DNA of 64,000 nucleotides from Acinetobacter parvus DSM 16617 = CIP 108168 (GTDB lineage: Bacteria; Pseudomonadota; Gammaproteobacteria; Pseudomonadales; Moraxellaceae). The notes under the pieces were generated by a model, which saw only the letters and a program-made list of their open reading frames with translations, was not told where the DNA came from and did not search any database. The translations under genes and the position numbers were made by a program. The stretch is taken from contig NZ_KB849210.1 in NCBI RefSeq assembly GCF_000368025.1, positions 1 through 64,000 on the forward strand, in the 5' to 3' direction. Positions 10,585-19,225 of the stretch are shown here, piece after piece (within the stretch, counting starts at the first letter, position 1; every line of letters starts with the position of its first letter).

Positions 10585-12576
10585 CTAGGGTTCATTGCGC
10601 ACAGGAATGATATTCATGCGTTTCTGCAAGGATTGCGCACCCTGCCCTAGTACCACGCCATAATGTGTTGCATTGGTCATGACATGCTTGACGTAATCAC
10701 GTGTTTCCAATAATGGAATGCTTTCTGTGTACTGGTCTGCCGCCATGCTCTGGAAATCTGGCTGCCAGCGTCTTGCCCGATTTGGACCAGCGTTATAACC
10801 TGCTGTTGCCAGTACCGCATTGCCACTGAGCTGGCTTTGAATCATGGACAAGTAATAGGTGCCATAGCGAATATTGGTATTCATTTCGCTCAGTGCGGCT
10901 GGGTTATAGGTTTCCCCCATTTGGCGGGCAACCAACTTGGCCGTGTTTGGCATGATCTGCATCAAGCCACCCGCTCCAACATTGGAACGCGCTGTTGTTA
11001 CAAATCGGCTTTCCTGACGCATTAAACCATACGCCCAGGCAGGATCAATACCAGCATTGTAACTATGGCTGGTGACATTGCTACGGTGCGGTGTTGGAAA
11101 ACGGTAGGTGTCGTTATGCTTGTTGATGGTACGGTCAGCCGCATAGATTGCCCGATCATACCAACCCATGTCATGTGCACGTTTTGCCGCGGCCAGCAAC
11201 ATTCCATCATCCTGCTGCAAGTAGGCCTGACGAACCGCCCAGTTCCATTCCCTGTTGATGTAGTTTGCTGGCGCATTCACATCCCGAAGTGCAAATGCAC
11301 GTCTAAAATGGATGTTTTGATTTAAACGCTGTATATCCTGTGAACTCGGCTGCTCATCATAGGGTTGATGGTTATAACGCTCGCCCAAACGATCCTTGGC
11401 AAGCAAGTTATGATAGTCATCACCACTTTGCGCCAGTTTGCGATAAATCTGCTGCGCCGCCTGTTTTGATGCCGCATTTGAACGTTGCTCAGAGGCACGC
11501 GCCAACCAATATTGCCAACGATCTTCCTGTTTCTGGGTGACTGACATCGCATCAATCGCACGAATCAAGCTTTCCCATGCACCGAAACGAATCGCCTGAC
11601 GCGCGTAAATTTCGGCTTCCTCTGGGCTCAGCGGATAGCCATAACTTTGGTCGTAGGCATTGAGCACTTCACGATTAAAACCATTTTTCATCACTGTGGT
11701 GCCACCCACATATCCAATGGTACGGTACAAATATTTTTGTACAGGCGGTGGCGTATCCTGAGCCGCGCGCTGGATATTTGCCAGGGCATTGCTTAAATCA
11801 CTGTCAGCCACACGCCCCAGAGCAAAAATCAGATAGGCATAATCCGCATCATTGGTTTTTGGCGCACTCCATAAATACCCCAATGGGTTTTCCTGAATCT
11901 GATTCAACTGGGCAAGTGAAAGATTCAGCCCCATAGTTTGTGCGGTTGCAATAGCCTGCCCCGACTGCCCTGCGCGCAACTGTCCCCACAAGCGTTGCTG
12001 ACGGTCCTGAGCAGTCATAAGCGGGCTGGAAAGCATCATTCGCCCCAATCCCGTGCATGAGTCAGGCTGGGCATTGGTGGCTAACCAGACATCTTTATAT
12101 TCCGCATAAACCAGACTGTCGCCTGTCTGTGCCCTGACCTGCGCAACCGCGCAACTTTCGGCCTGGTCTGGATTGGTCACATAGCTTAAAACGGGTTTTG
12201 CTTCGCTAAAATTCGCTTGTTTGACTTTTTCTTCTACATAATCCGCCGCTAGCTTCTCAGCCATTGCAGATTTTGGGTAGCGTTGGGCAAAGCTGAGAAT
12301 TGAGGACGCAGGCTGAAAACCGAGATTGGTGTTGAGTTTCCAATATTCTGGATAATAGCCCAATACATCATTCTGCATCGCAGCTTGATATTGATCCAGC
12401 AAGGCGGTGTTGCTGCTATTGGCCGCACGCAGGGCATCGTTAAACTGTTCATCCAGCGCATAGACAGAAGAGCACACAATCATTCCACCAACCGCCACAA
12501 TACGGCGGAAGTTTTTCTTGTTATTCAGTTTGTTGGTCACGGTTGTTATAAAATCATGTTGCTTATTCATCTTCAT
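10585..12576 (-). CDS. slt: Soluble lytic murein transglycosylase
   Basis: This periplasmic enzyme cleaves peptidoglycan between MurNAc and GlcNAc, forming 1,6-anhydro ends. A long N-terminal alpha-superhelical region precedes a C-terminal SLT domain with RQESRF (the catalytic Glu, around residue 520), GGLMQIMPNTA and AGYNAGP, all hallmark motifs. A hydrophobic signal sequence ends near VYA. The length of about 663 aa is normal for Slt70 relatives. The start is uncertain: the frame is open back to 12633 and no strong RBS is seen. ATG 12576 or 12570 gives a sensible signal peptide. It is divergent from miaB. Confidence 0.93.
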   Translation of the reverse strand: MKMNKQHDFITTVTNKLNNKKNFRRIVAVGGMIVCSSVYALDEQFNDALRAANSSNTALLDQYQAAMQNDVLGYYPEYWKLNTNLGFQPASSILSFAQRYPKSAMAEKLAADYVEEKVKQANFSEAKPVLSYVTNPDQAESCAVAQVRAQTGDSLVYAEYKDVWLATNAQPDSCTGLGRMMLSSPLMTAQDRQQRLWGQLRAGQSGQAIATAQTMGLNLSLAQLNQIQENPLGYLWSAPKTNDADYAYLIFALGRVADSDLSNALANIQRAAQDTPPPVQKYLYRTIGYVGGTTVMKNGFNREVLNAYDQSYGYPLSPEEAEIYARQAIRFGAWESLIRAIDAMSVTQKQEDRWQYWLARASEQRSNAASKQAAQQIYRKLAQSGDDYHNLLAKDRLGERYNHQPYDEQPSSQDIQRLNQNIHFRRAFALRDVNAPANYINREWNWAVRQAYLQQDDGMLLAAAKRAHDMGWYDRAIYAADRTINKHNDTYRFPTPHRSNVTSHSYNAGIDPAWAYGLMRQESRFVTTARSNVGAGGLMQIMPNTAKLVARQMGETYNPAALSEMNTNIRYGTYYLSMIQSQLSGNAVLATAGYNAGPNRARRWQPDFQSMAADQYTESIPLLETRDYVKHVMTNATHYGVVLGQGAQSLQKRMNIIPVRNEP

Positions 12577-12792
12577 CAATACATTTGCCCAGTTTTGCCC
12601 TACGGTTATAGTGTAATAAGTCTGGCTCCCCACTATTGTTGTGTTATGTAACTTGCTGATTCATATTCATTAAGATTCACGTAATTTCACCCACAATGTG
12701 TCCATTTTTTTCAGTTTTTTATTCTCTGCGCACATCGAAAAATACTGCTATAATCCGCGGTTTGTTTAAATCTACCTTGTTTAGGAGCCTGC

Positions 12793-14244
12793 ATGACGGT
12801 TCAAACATTCATTCCCAGTGCTGTAAAAGCTGCCTCAGAAAACACTGTTACCCAGCCAATGCACACCGCTGATGTTTCAATAAAGAAGCTGTATATTGAA
12901 ACTCAAGGGTGTCAGATGAATGAGTATGACAGTCATCGTATGGCAGATTTGCTGGGTGATTCACATGGCTATGTGCTCACCGACAATCCAAATGAGGCAG
13001 ATATTCTGCTCATGAACACCTGCTCGATCCGTGAAAAAGCGCAGGAGAAAGTGTTTAGCGGTTTAGGCCGCTGGCGTAAGCTAAAAGAACAGAATCCTGA
13101 TCTGGTGATTGGTGTGGGTGGCTGTGTTGCGTCTCAGGAAGGTGACAACATCCAGAAACGTGCGCCCTATGTGGACATGGTGTTTGGCCCGCAAACCCTG
13201 CACCGTTTGCCACAAATGCTTGATCAGCATCAGGCACAGGTGGAAAAGCCGAAGAAAGAAAAAATCAAACTGGTTGATATTTCTTTCCCTGACATTGAAA
13301 AGTTCGACTTCCTGCCTGAACCACGTGTTGAGGGATTTAAAGCCTTTGTCTCGATTATGGAAGGCTGTTCAAAATACTGTTCATTCTGTGTAGTGCCGTA
13401 TACTCGTGGTGAAGAGGTTTCTCGCCCACTGGATGATGTGTTGGCAGAAATTGCAGGGCTGGCTGAAAAAGGCGTACGCGAGATCAGCCTACTCGGTCAA
13501 AACGTGAATGGTTATCGTGGTGAAACCTTTGATGGTGAAATCTGCACTTTCCCTGAATTACTGCGTTTAGTGGCCGAAATTCCAGGGATTGGTCGTTTGC
13601 GTTATACCACCTCCCACCCGCTTGAATTTTCAGATGACCTGATTCAATGCTACCGTGACCTGCCACAGATGGTGTCGCATCTGCACTTGCCTGTGCAAAG
13701 TGGTTCCAACGATGTGTTACAGGCAATGAAACGTAACCACACCATTGATGTCTACATCGATAAGATCGCGAAATTGCGTAAGGTCCGCCCAGATATGCAT
13801 TTATCCAGCGACTTTATTATTGGTTTCCCAGGTGAAACCGATGCACACTTTGCTGAAACCCTACAGTTCATTAAGGACTTGGATTTCGACCATTCCTATA
13901 GTTTTATCTATTCAAAACGACCTGGTACGCCTGCGTCAGACCTGCCAGATGATACGCCTGAACAGGTGAAAAAAGACCGTTTGGCTCAGGTTCAGCAAGT
14001 GATTAAGCAATCAAGTATTGATAAGACCGATGCCATGCTGGGTAAAATTGAACGTGTCCTGATTGAAAAGGTGTCTGACAAGGACCCGAATGTTTTAATT
14101 GGTACAGCGGACAATACCCGTCTTGTGAGCTTTATCGGTGATGTCGCGTGGATTGGGCGTTTCGCGGAGATTGAGATCACTGAAATTAAAACTTTAAATT
14201 TAGTTTATGGTGAACTCTTGAATCTTGAACCTGACGTGGCGTAA
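12793..14244 (+). CDS. miaB: tRNA-2-methylthio-N6-dimethylallyladenosine synthase MiaB
   Basis: This is a radical-SAM methylthiotransferase that converts i6A37 to ms2i6A37 in tRNAs reading UNN codons. The N-terminal UPF0004 domain carries three cysteines for the second 4Fe-4S cluster (GCQMN, NTCSIRE, GGCVAS). The radical-SAM CSKYCSFC motif is at about residues 191-198, and a C-terminal TRAM-type domain follows. The 483-aa length is typical. The ATG has GGAG (TTAGGAGCC) upstream. It starts the miaB-phoH-ybeY cluster, with phoH 39 bp downstream. Confidence 0.96.
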   Translation: MTVQTFIPSAVKAASENTVTQPMHTADVSIKKLYIETQGCQMNEYDSHRMADLLGDSHGYVLTDNPNEADILLMNTCSIREKAQEKVFSGLGRWRKLKEQNPDLVIGVGGCVASQEGDNIQKRAPYVDMVFGPQTLHRLPQMLDQHQAQVEKPKKEKIKLVDISFPDIEKFDFLPEPRVEGFKAFVSIMEGCSKYCSFCVVPYTRGEEVSRPLDDVLAEIAGLAEKGVREISLLGQNVNGYRGETFDGEICTFPELLRLVAEIPGIGRLRYTTSHPLEFSDDLIQCYRDLPQMVSHLHLPVQSGSNDVLQAMKRNHTIDVYIDKIAKLRKVRPDMHLSSDFIIGFPGETDAHFAETLQFIKDLDFDHSYSFIYSKRPGTPASDLPDDTPEQVKKDRLAQVQQVIKQSSIDKTDAMLGKIERVLIEKVSDKDPNVLIGTADNTRLVSFIGDVAWIGRFAEIEITEIKTLNLVYGELLNLEPDVA

Positions 14245-14283
14245 TGTAAGGGTATTCCTACACGTGAGCTAAAAGGGTTTCTC

Positions 14284-15360
14284 TTGACTTCAGCGATTAA
14301 ACGTACTGTAACGTTCCCTGAAATTTCCATGGAACATTTAAAACGAATGCTCGGTGCATACAACGGGCATTTAAAGCAAATCGAACAACGTTTAGATGTC
14401 AAAATTACTCACCGAGGCGATGCCTTTTATCTAGACGGTGATATCGAAACAATCGAAAGGGCCGAGGCACTGTTGCAACGGCTCTATCAAGAATCAGAAA
14501 TTTCTTCACAAATCAGTGCCGATGTCCTGCATTTGATGATTCAGGGTTCACAGACCGACCGTGAACTGATGGATGATTCAGATCAGGAACATACAGGACT
14601 GGATAGCGTTTGGTTGCAGACCCGCAAAGGACGAATCAATCCGCGTGGTGCCAACCAGAAACGCTATGTGCAGCGTATTTTACAAAGTGACATTTCATTC
14701 GGAATTGGCCCTGCGGGTACTGGTAAAACCTATCTCGCCGTTGCTGCCGCAGTGGACATGCTGGAACGCAATGAAATCCAGAGAATCTTATTGGTCCGTC
14801 CTGCGGTTGAAGCGGGTGAAAAGCTAGGTTTCCTGCCAGGTGACCTCACCCAGAAAATTGACCCTTATTTACGCCCACTTTACGATGCCCTCTATGAAAT
14901 GCTGGGCTTTGAAAAAGTGGCCAAACTGATTGAACGTCAGGTAATTGAGGTTGCTCCGCTTGCCTATATGCGTGGACGAACCCTGAATCATTCTTTCGTC
15001 ATTTTAGATGAGGCACAAAATACCACACCTGAACAGATGAAGATGTTCCTGACCCGTTTAGGTTTTGGTTCGCGTGCCGTGATTACAGGTGACGTGACTC
15101 AGGTGGACTTACCTCGTGGACAGCAATCTGGTTTGGCTCATGCCTTACGGGTGCTTGAAAATGTCCATGAAATTCATATTACCCGTTTCCATTCCCGTGA
15201 TGTGGTGCGTCATCAACTGGTACAAAAAATTGTTGAGGCCTACGAGGGCTGGGACAGCGAACAGCAACGCCTGTCTGCTGAAGCCCGTGCCGAACGCAAA
15301 GCTCGACAAGAAGCATTGATTGCAGAAAATGATTCTGCGGCAGATGCACAACACATTTAA
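14284..15360 (+). CDS. phoH: PhoH-like ATPase (YbeZ)
   Basis: This is a P-loop ATPase of the PhoH/YbeZ family, functionally linked to YbeY and rRNA/ribosome quality control. Walker A GPAGTGKT lies near residues 141-148, and Walker B ILDEAQNT follows. The N-terminal 100 residues form a KH-like/PhoH N-domain. The length is 358 aa. The start is a TTG with AAGGG about 8 bases upstream; the next in-frame ATG (MEHLKRM) would remove part of a conserved N-terminal strand, so TTG is preferred. It lies between miaB and ybeY. Confidence 0.92.
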   Translation: MTSAIKRTVTFPEISMEHLKRMLGAYNGHLKQIEQRLDVKITHRGDAFYLDGDIETIERAEALLQRLYQESEISSQISADVLHLMIQGSQTDRELMDDSDQEHTGLDSVWLQTRKGRINPRGANQKRYVQRILQSDISFGIGPAGTGKTYLAVAAAVDMLERNEIQRILLVRPAVEAGEKLGFLPGDLTQKIDPYLRPLYDALYEMLGFEKVAKLIERQVIEVAPLAYMRGRTLNHSFVILDEAQNTTPEQMKMFLTRLGFGSRAVITGDVTQVDLPRGQQSGLAHALRVLENVHEIHITRFHSRDVVRHQLVQKIVEAYEGWDSEQQRLSAEARAERKARQEALIAENDSAADAQHI

Positions 15361-15432
15361 AAATCCCCCTCACTCCCCCTTTTATTGCAATACTTTAATC
15401 GCATATCAGGGGGACGATTTTAAGGATCTATT

Positions 15433-15918
15433 TTGAAAATCAATTTAAGTCTTCAACAAGACTTTCAAGCGAATGAATTACCACTAAAACGTGGTCAAAT
15501 TAAAAAGCAGATTGAAACCACACTGCGTCATGTTGGTTTCAATACAGACTGTGAAATAGGTATTGCCTGTGTTGATCTGGCAGAAAGCCACGAGTTGAAT
15601 CTACAATACCGCGAGAAAGACAAACCCACCAATGTACTGTCTTTTCCAAGTGACATTCCAGAAGAAGTGCTTAGCTTACTGGATGCAGAACCTTTGGGTG
15701 ACTTGGTGATTTGTATTCCCGTGGTTTTACAAGAAGCCGCAGAACAGCAAAAAAGAGCAACTGATCATTTCACCCATTTATTGGTTCACGGCATCCTGCA
15801 TTTGCTTGGCTATGACCATGAAACCACTGAAGCTGATGCTGAAGAAATGGAAGCGTTGGAAATTGAGATTCTTAAAAAGCTTGGTGTTGCAAATCCATAT
15901 CAGGCAGATGAAATCTAG
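15433..15918 (+). CDS. ybeY: rRNA maturation endoribonuclease YbeY
   Basis: This zinc-dependent endoribonuclease acts in 16S 3'-end maturation and 70S quality control. The metal-binding signature HGILHLLGYDH (H-x3-H-x5-H) is present near residues 119-129, and the 161-aa length is normal. The start is a TTG with AAGGA eight bases upstream, as for phoH. In many gammaproteobacteria corC and lnt follow; here a remnant ORF and a TnpB element follow instead. Confidence 0.95.
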   Translation: MKINLSLQQDFQANELPLKRGQIKKQIETTLRHVGFNTDCEIGIACVDLAESHELNLQYREKDKPTNVLSFPSDIPEEVLSLLDAEPLGDLVICIPVVLQEAAEQQKRATDHFTHLLVHGILHLLGYDHETTEADAEEMEALEIEILKKLGVANPYQADEI

Positions 15919-15929
15919 AATAACCTCCC

Positions 15930-16050
15930 ATGTATATCGTTATTTTTAAAGCCACTGTCAAAGAACTGGATTCAACCCACTCAGCAATGGCACAAAAGCT
16001 GAGGAATAAGGCATTGAGTCAATTTAAAGGAATAAGGCATTACGTTTTAT
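15930..16050 (+). pseudogene. Truncated monooxygenase-like ORF interrupted by the TnpB element
   Basis: An ATG at 15930 opens a frame, MYIVIFKATVKELDSTHSAM, then AQKLRNKALSQF, before it enters the element's left end and stops at 16064. The start resembles the N-terminus of antibiotic-biosynthesis monooxygenase (ABM) fold proteins, which are about 95-100 aa long. Only about 40 native codons remain. The right flank after 17257 holds at most a few residues of a possible C-terminus, so the middle is missing. A 14-bp direct repeat (AGGAATAAGGCATT at 16002-16015 and 16028-16041) lies in its last part. The family call is from memory of similar sequences; the interruption by the element is directly visible. 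Confidence 0.5.
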
Positions 16051-17257
16051 CCATTGGAGCGTAAAACCTCGGGGTTTAGCCCGAGGATATAAGCGACTGG
16101 CGTAAGCCATACGACATGAAATGTCGTTTTAAATACTTTTGCCATAATCACTATTAAGAAAAATACGGTTAAAATAATTGTATGAAGACACTCAAATTAC
16201 GCATAAAAGACAAACATTGCAAGGTGCTAAATCAGATGGCATCTGAGGTGAATTTTGTCTGGAATTACGTGAATGATTTGTGTTTTAAACATCTACAACG
16301 AAAACAACAATTCTTTTCAGCATACGATATTGCTAAATACACAAAAGGCACATCGAAAGAATGCAATTTGCATAGTCAAACCATTCAAGCCATAACAGAA
16401 GAACTCATTACACGCAGAAAGCAATTCAAAAAAGCAAAATTAAAATGGCGAGTCAGCAATAAAAAATCAGCTAGGCGTTCATTGGGCTGGATACCGTTCA
16501 AGAAAGTAGCAATCAAATATGCTGATGGATATGTTCAATACGGCAAGCATCAATTCAAACTATGGGACAGCTACGGACTAAGCAAATACAATGTTAAAAC
16601 AGGCTCGTTTGTAGAGGATAGTCGTGGGCGTTGGTATGTCTGTCTTGTAGTTGATTCAATTAAAACAGAGAAAACCAGCGCTAAAACCTCAATTGGTATA
16701 GATTTGGGATTAAAAGACTTAGCTACTTGTTCAGATGGTATAAAGCTCAAAGCTCCTAAAATCTATCGCCAATATGAACAAAAACTTGGCATAGCCCAAC
16801 GAGCTAGAAATAAGAAACGTGTCAAAGCAATTCACGCCAAGATTAAAAATATACGTCAAAACATGCTGCATCAATTCAGCCATAAACTGGTGAATGAACA
16901 TGCAGCAATCTTCGTTGGCAATGTAAATGCCAAGGCATTAGCACAAACTAAATTAGCTAAATCAGTGCTAGATGCAAGTTGGACAACACTAAGAACCATG
17001 CTCAAGTATAAATGCGAGAACGCAGGGGCATGGTATGAAGAAGTCAATGAGGCCTATACCACCCAAACGTGTTCGTGCTGTGGCTCACGCTGTAGTAGTC
17101 CGAAAGGTAGGACAGGTCTTGGAATAAGAGAATGGCAGTGCATGGAGTGCGGTACGCTCCATAATCGAGATATAAACTCAGCACTGAATATTCTTGCGCT
17201 CGGACATGAGCGTCTAGCAGTAGGAATCCCCGTCCTTTAGGTCGGGGAGGATGTCAA
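16051..17257 (+). mobile_element. IS200/IS605-family (IS1341-type) tnpB-only element, copy A
   Basis: The boundaries come from comparing two copies in the window. The shared sequence starts at CCATTGG right after TTTAT (16046-16050) and ends at GATGTCAA (17257), 1207 bp, the same length as copy B. The left end has three hairpins: CCTCGGG/CCCGAGG at 16067-16086, TGGC/GCCA at 16098-16109 and ACGACAT/ATGTCGT at 16111-16127. The right end has CCCCG-T-CC/GG-T-CGGGG at 17228-17247. There is no tnpA and no target-site duplication, as expected for single-strand IS605-type transposition; movement would need TnpA in trans. Confidence 0.85.
16182..17240 (+). CDS. tnpB: TnpB-family RNA-guided nuclease, copy A
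   Basis: This 352-aa TnpB-type protein would use an omega RNA from the element's 3' end to cut DNA next to a TAM, helping the element persist. Visible parts are an N-terminal helical/WED-like region, RuvC-I GIDLGLKD (Asp174), RuvC-II IFVGNVNAK, a zinc ribbon (CSCC at 297-300, C320, C323) and RuvC-III NRDIN (Asp330). The canonical RuvC-II Glu is Gly246; Glu290 in EVNEAYTTQTC may replace it. Copy B differs at 15 residues, all before residue 188. The stop codon lies within the right-end hairpin. Confidence 0.92.
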   Translation: MKTLKLRIKDKHCKVLNQMASEVNFVWNYVNDLCFKHLQRKQQFFSAYDIAKYTKGTSKECNLHSQTIQAITEELITRRKQFKKAKLKWRVSNKKSARRSLGWIPFKKVAIKYADGYVQYGKHQFKLWDSYGLSKYNVKTGSFVEDSRGRWYVCLVVDSIKTEKTSAKTSIGIDLGLKDLATCSDGIKLKAPKIYRQYEQKLGIAQRARNKKRVKAIHAKIKNIRQNMLHQFSHKLVNEHAAIFVGNVNAKALAQTKLAKSVLDASWTTLRTMLKYKCENAGAWYEEVNEAYTTQTCSCCGSRCSSPKGRTGLGIREWQCMECGTLHNRDINSALNILALGHERLAVGIPVL

Positions 17258-17273
17258 TCAATATGCTGTTCGC
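17100..17273 (+). ncRNA. Predicted omega (re)RNA of TnpB copy A with guide
   Basis: In TnpB systems the guide RNA scaffold overlaps the 3' end of tnpB and the right end, and the guide is the flank just past the element. Here that gives guide TCAATATGCTGTTCGC (17258-17273). The 5' limit is not visible and is set arbitrarily about 140 nt before the stop. The last 290 nt or so are nearly identical between the two copies, which fits RNA-level constraint. Existence is inferred from family knowledge. Confidence 0.4.
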
Positions 17274-17281
17274 CCATATAA

Positions 17282-18166
17282 TCAATGCACCTCAAATTCA
17301 GCATCGACAGGATCAAAACGCCAGGTACGCACAATTCGTAACTCAGAAATATCTTTCATATTGGCATCAAAAGCTCCAAATGGTGCACCACGGCGTACAG
17401 AGGCTTTTGCTGCCTCATCCAGAATTGCATGTCCAGAGCTTTCAATAAGGCGAATGGCACGGATACCCCCCTGCGCATTCAGGATGACCATTAGACGCAC
17501 TTCACCCGACAGGCGCTGTTGTTTTGCTTCATCTGGATAGTAACGGTTGCCATACAACTCAACTTTCTGACGGAACTTATCCAGATAAGCCGCCGAAGCA
17601 TCCTGCTTTGCCTGAATGCCATCAACCGTTTTAATACGCTGTTTACGGCTAAAGTTTTGCTGGCGTTTCAGATACTGGGCCTCAAGGCTTGCCACCATTG
17701 CCGCTTTCGCCTGAAACTGGCTTTGCAATTCATCCAGTGCCTTTTTCCGCTCACTCTGTTCAGCCTGTTTCTGCCAGCTAAGTACGGTCATCAAGACTTT
17801 TTCTTCGAATTTTAATTCCCGTTTTTGTTGAACCTTTTCCAAGCTTTCCAGTTCTGACTCACCTGTCGTTGCATCGGCCTGCATTGGTGAGGGCATGTCA
17901 CTCGACATCAAGTGTGCCTCGCGGAATTCACCTGAACCCTTTTGGTCAGCCTGTGCCAAAAAGTCGGCATCTTTCACCTGCTCCTTGCTGGGATGAACCG
18001 TGACCGCAATTTCCTTGGTTGAGGTATCGGCGGGTGATGGCATCGCAAACTGAATGGTCAAAACAACACCATGCAACAGCATCGCCAAAGCCACTGCTGC
18101 AATAAAGACTGGATCTTGCCACCAATAAGGAGACAGTTCAGAACGAAAATTTATTTTCTTCAACAT
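17282..18166 (-). CDS. TonB C-terminal domain protein
   Basis: This is an inner-membrane-anchored periplasmic protein of about 294 aa. It has one N-terminal membrane segment (PVFIAAVALAMLLHGVVLTI), a central Ala/Glu/Lys/Gln-rich coiled-coil region (about residues 90-200), and a C-terminal TonB-like domain (YPDEAKQQRLSGEVRLMVILNAQGG ... SGHAILDEAAKASVRRGAPFGAF ... RTWRF, shown in parts). Unlike classical TonB it lacks a Pro-rich linker. No exbB/exbD is adjacent. It ends 25 bp from TnpB copy A. The start is uncertain (ATG 18166 or 18193); neither has a strong RBS. Confidence 0.82.
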   Translation of the reverse strand: MLKKINFRSELSPYWWQDPVFIAAVALAMLLHGVVLTIQFAMPSPADTSTKEIAVTVHPSKEQVKDADFLAQADQKGSGEFREAHLMSSDMPSPMQADATTGESELESLEKVQQKRELKFEEKVLMTVLSWQKQAEQSERKKALDELQSQFQAKAAMVASLEAQYLKRQQNFSRKQRIKTVDGIQAKQDASAAYLDKFRQKVELYGNRYYPDEAKQQRLSGEVRLMVILNAQGGIRAIRLIESSGHAILDEAAKASVRRGAPFGAFDANMKDISELRIVRTWRFDPVDAEFEVH

Positions 18167-18297
18167 GCGATTCAAGCGACAAAAATGCCTCATCCCCAAC
18201 GGTGGTTAACGTATAAAAACCTAACCGATATTCAAAATTTTACAAAAATGTGATCCACTTATAGCTACAGTGTTTCCATACCATCATTTTATGAAAA

Positions 18298-18319
18298 TGT
18301 AGCAATTAATTTTGCTACA
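18298..18319. promoter_or_regulatory. Inverted repeat between divergent genes
   Basis: TGTAGCA and TGCTACA are separated by 8 A+T-rich bases, between the TonB-like gene (minus) and the gene at 18408 (plus). The position suits an operator or promoter element; nothing identifies a binding protein. Confidence 0.35.
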
Positions 18320-18407
18320 CTGCAAGTTAGAAATTTATTTTTATTTTTAGTTATTACAAAGATTGTGGCATTGCATTAAAAACAATTCACTTTCTGGAAC
18401 AACTTTT

Positions 18408-19088
18408 ATGCAAACGCTAATTTCATCCGTTGTTAAACGTCTACGTAAAGTTTACCAAAAAGCCGAAGAATTCATCGAAGAAGAAAGAGAGTTTTCATTG
18501 TCACAAGTGTTTGTCAATGCGACAATGGAACGTTATGTCACAGAAAATGTCAGTATTATGCAAGACCTGCATGCTGACCTCTATGATGGCTGGCTACGCC
18601 TCTATACCACTCTGGACGTTAAGGGCTTACACACAACTTTATCTGTCGACTTAAAATTGATTCAGATGGAAATGAATCAAGATGTACAGTTAATGGTGTT
18701 TGAACAGATTAGCAATACTCAGGTCATTGAAGCACGTTTCAAGCACATCTTGCAGAAATGGGGATTTTATATTGCGATTTGGTATTATCAAAAATTTCGT
18801 GATGAAGATCCTCTAGGCAAAATTTTAGAGCATTTTAAAGTCGTTAGTGTCGAAGGTGATTTACTTTATCTTGATTTAAACCAATGGTTTAAAAATAAGC
18901 CAAGTATTATCGAAACACTGAGCAAGGTGCATGTGAACCGTGCCAGAGTACGCCCCGCCGAATTGATTGTCTGGGGCAATGTCAATCTGGCCGCAATCCT
19001 GTATCCATCCAACGAAGATCACCTTGATGATGATGGGCTGGACGAGACTGAAGTTACCCCTATCCAACAGAAAGATAGCAGAAGGTAA
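18408..19088 (+). CDS. Hypothetical protein
   Basis: This 226-aa cytoplasmic protein has no recognisable family. The N-terminus is basic and helical (LISSVVKRLRKVYQKAEEF), the middle contains alternating beta/alpha segments with a hydrophobic WGFYIAIWYYQ stretch too short and too polar in context for a secure membrane span, and the C-terminus is strongly acidic (EDHLDDDGLDETE). The ATG at 18408 has GGA about 8 bases upstream; an upstream in-frame TTG/GTG extension lacks an RBS. It is followed after about 135 bp by a MITE-like element. Confidence 0.7.
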   Translation: MQTLISSVVKRLRKVYQKAEEFIEEEREFSLSQVFVNATMERYVTENVSIMQDLHADLYDGWLRLYTTLDVKGLHTTLSVDLKLIQMEMNQDVQLMVFEQISNTQVIEARFKHILQKWGFYIAIWYYQKFRDEDPLGKILEHFKVVSVEGDLLYLDLNQWFKNKPSIIETLSKVHVNRARVRPAELIVWGNVNLAAILYPSNEDHLDDDGLDETEVTPIQQKDSRR

Positions 19089-19225
19089 GGAAATCGCATA
19101 CATAGGGCATGTTATAAAATCTTTCACGCCTCAAAAATACACATCTTCATGTTTTATACGAAAAATTAACAAGCGCTTAGTAAAAAACCTGATCTTTTCT
19201 TCATAATCTACAGGCATAATAACTA

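Noticed and set aside
11022..11561. Pairs of 79-86-codon ORFs on both strands within slt
   Set aside because: Out-of-frame shadows of a well-supported lytic transglycosylase.
16051..17257. CRISPR-Cas12-like locus around TnpB
   Set aside because: No repeat array, cas1 or cas2 nearby; the size and ends fit an IS200/IS605 element.
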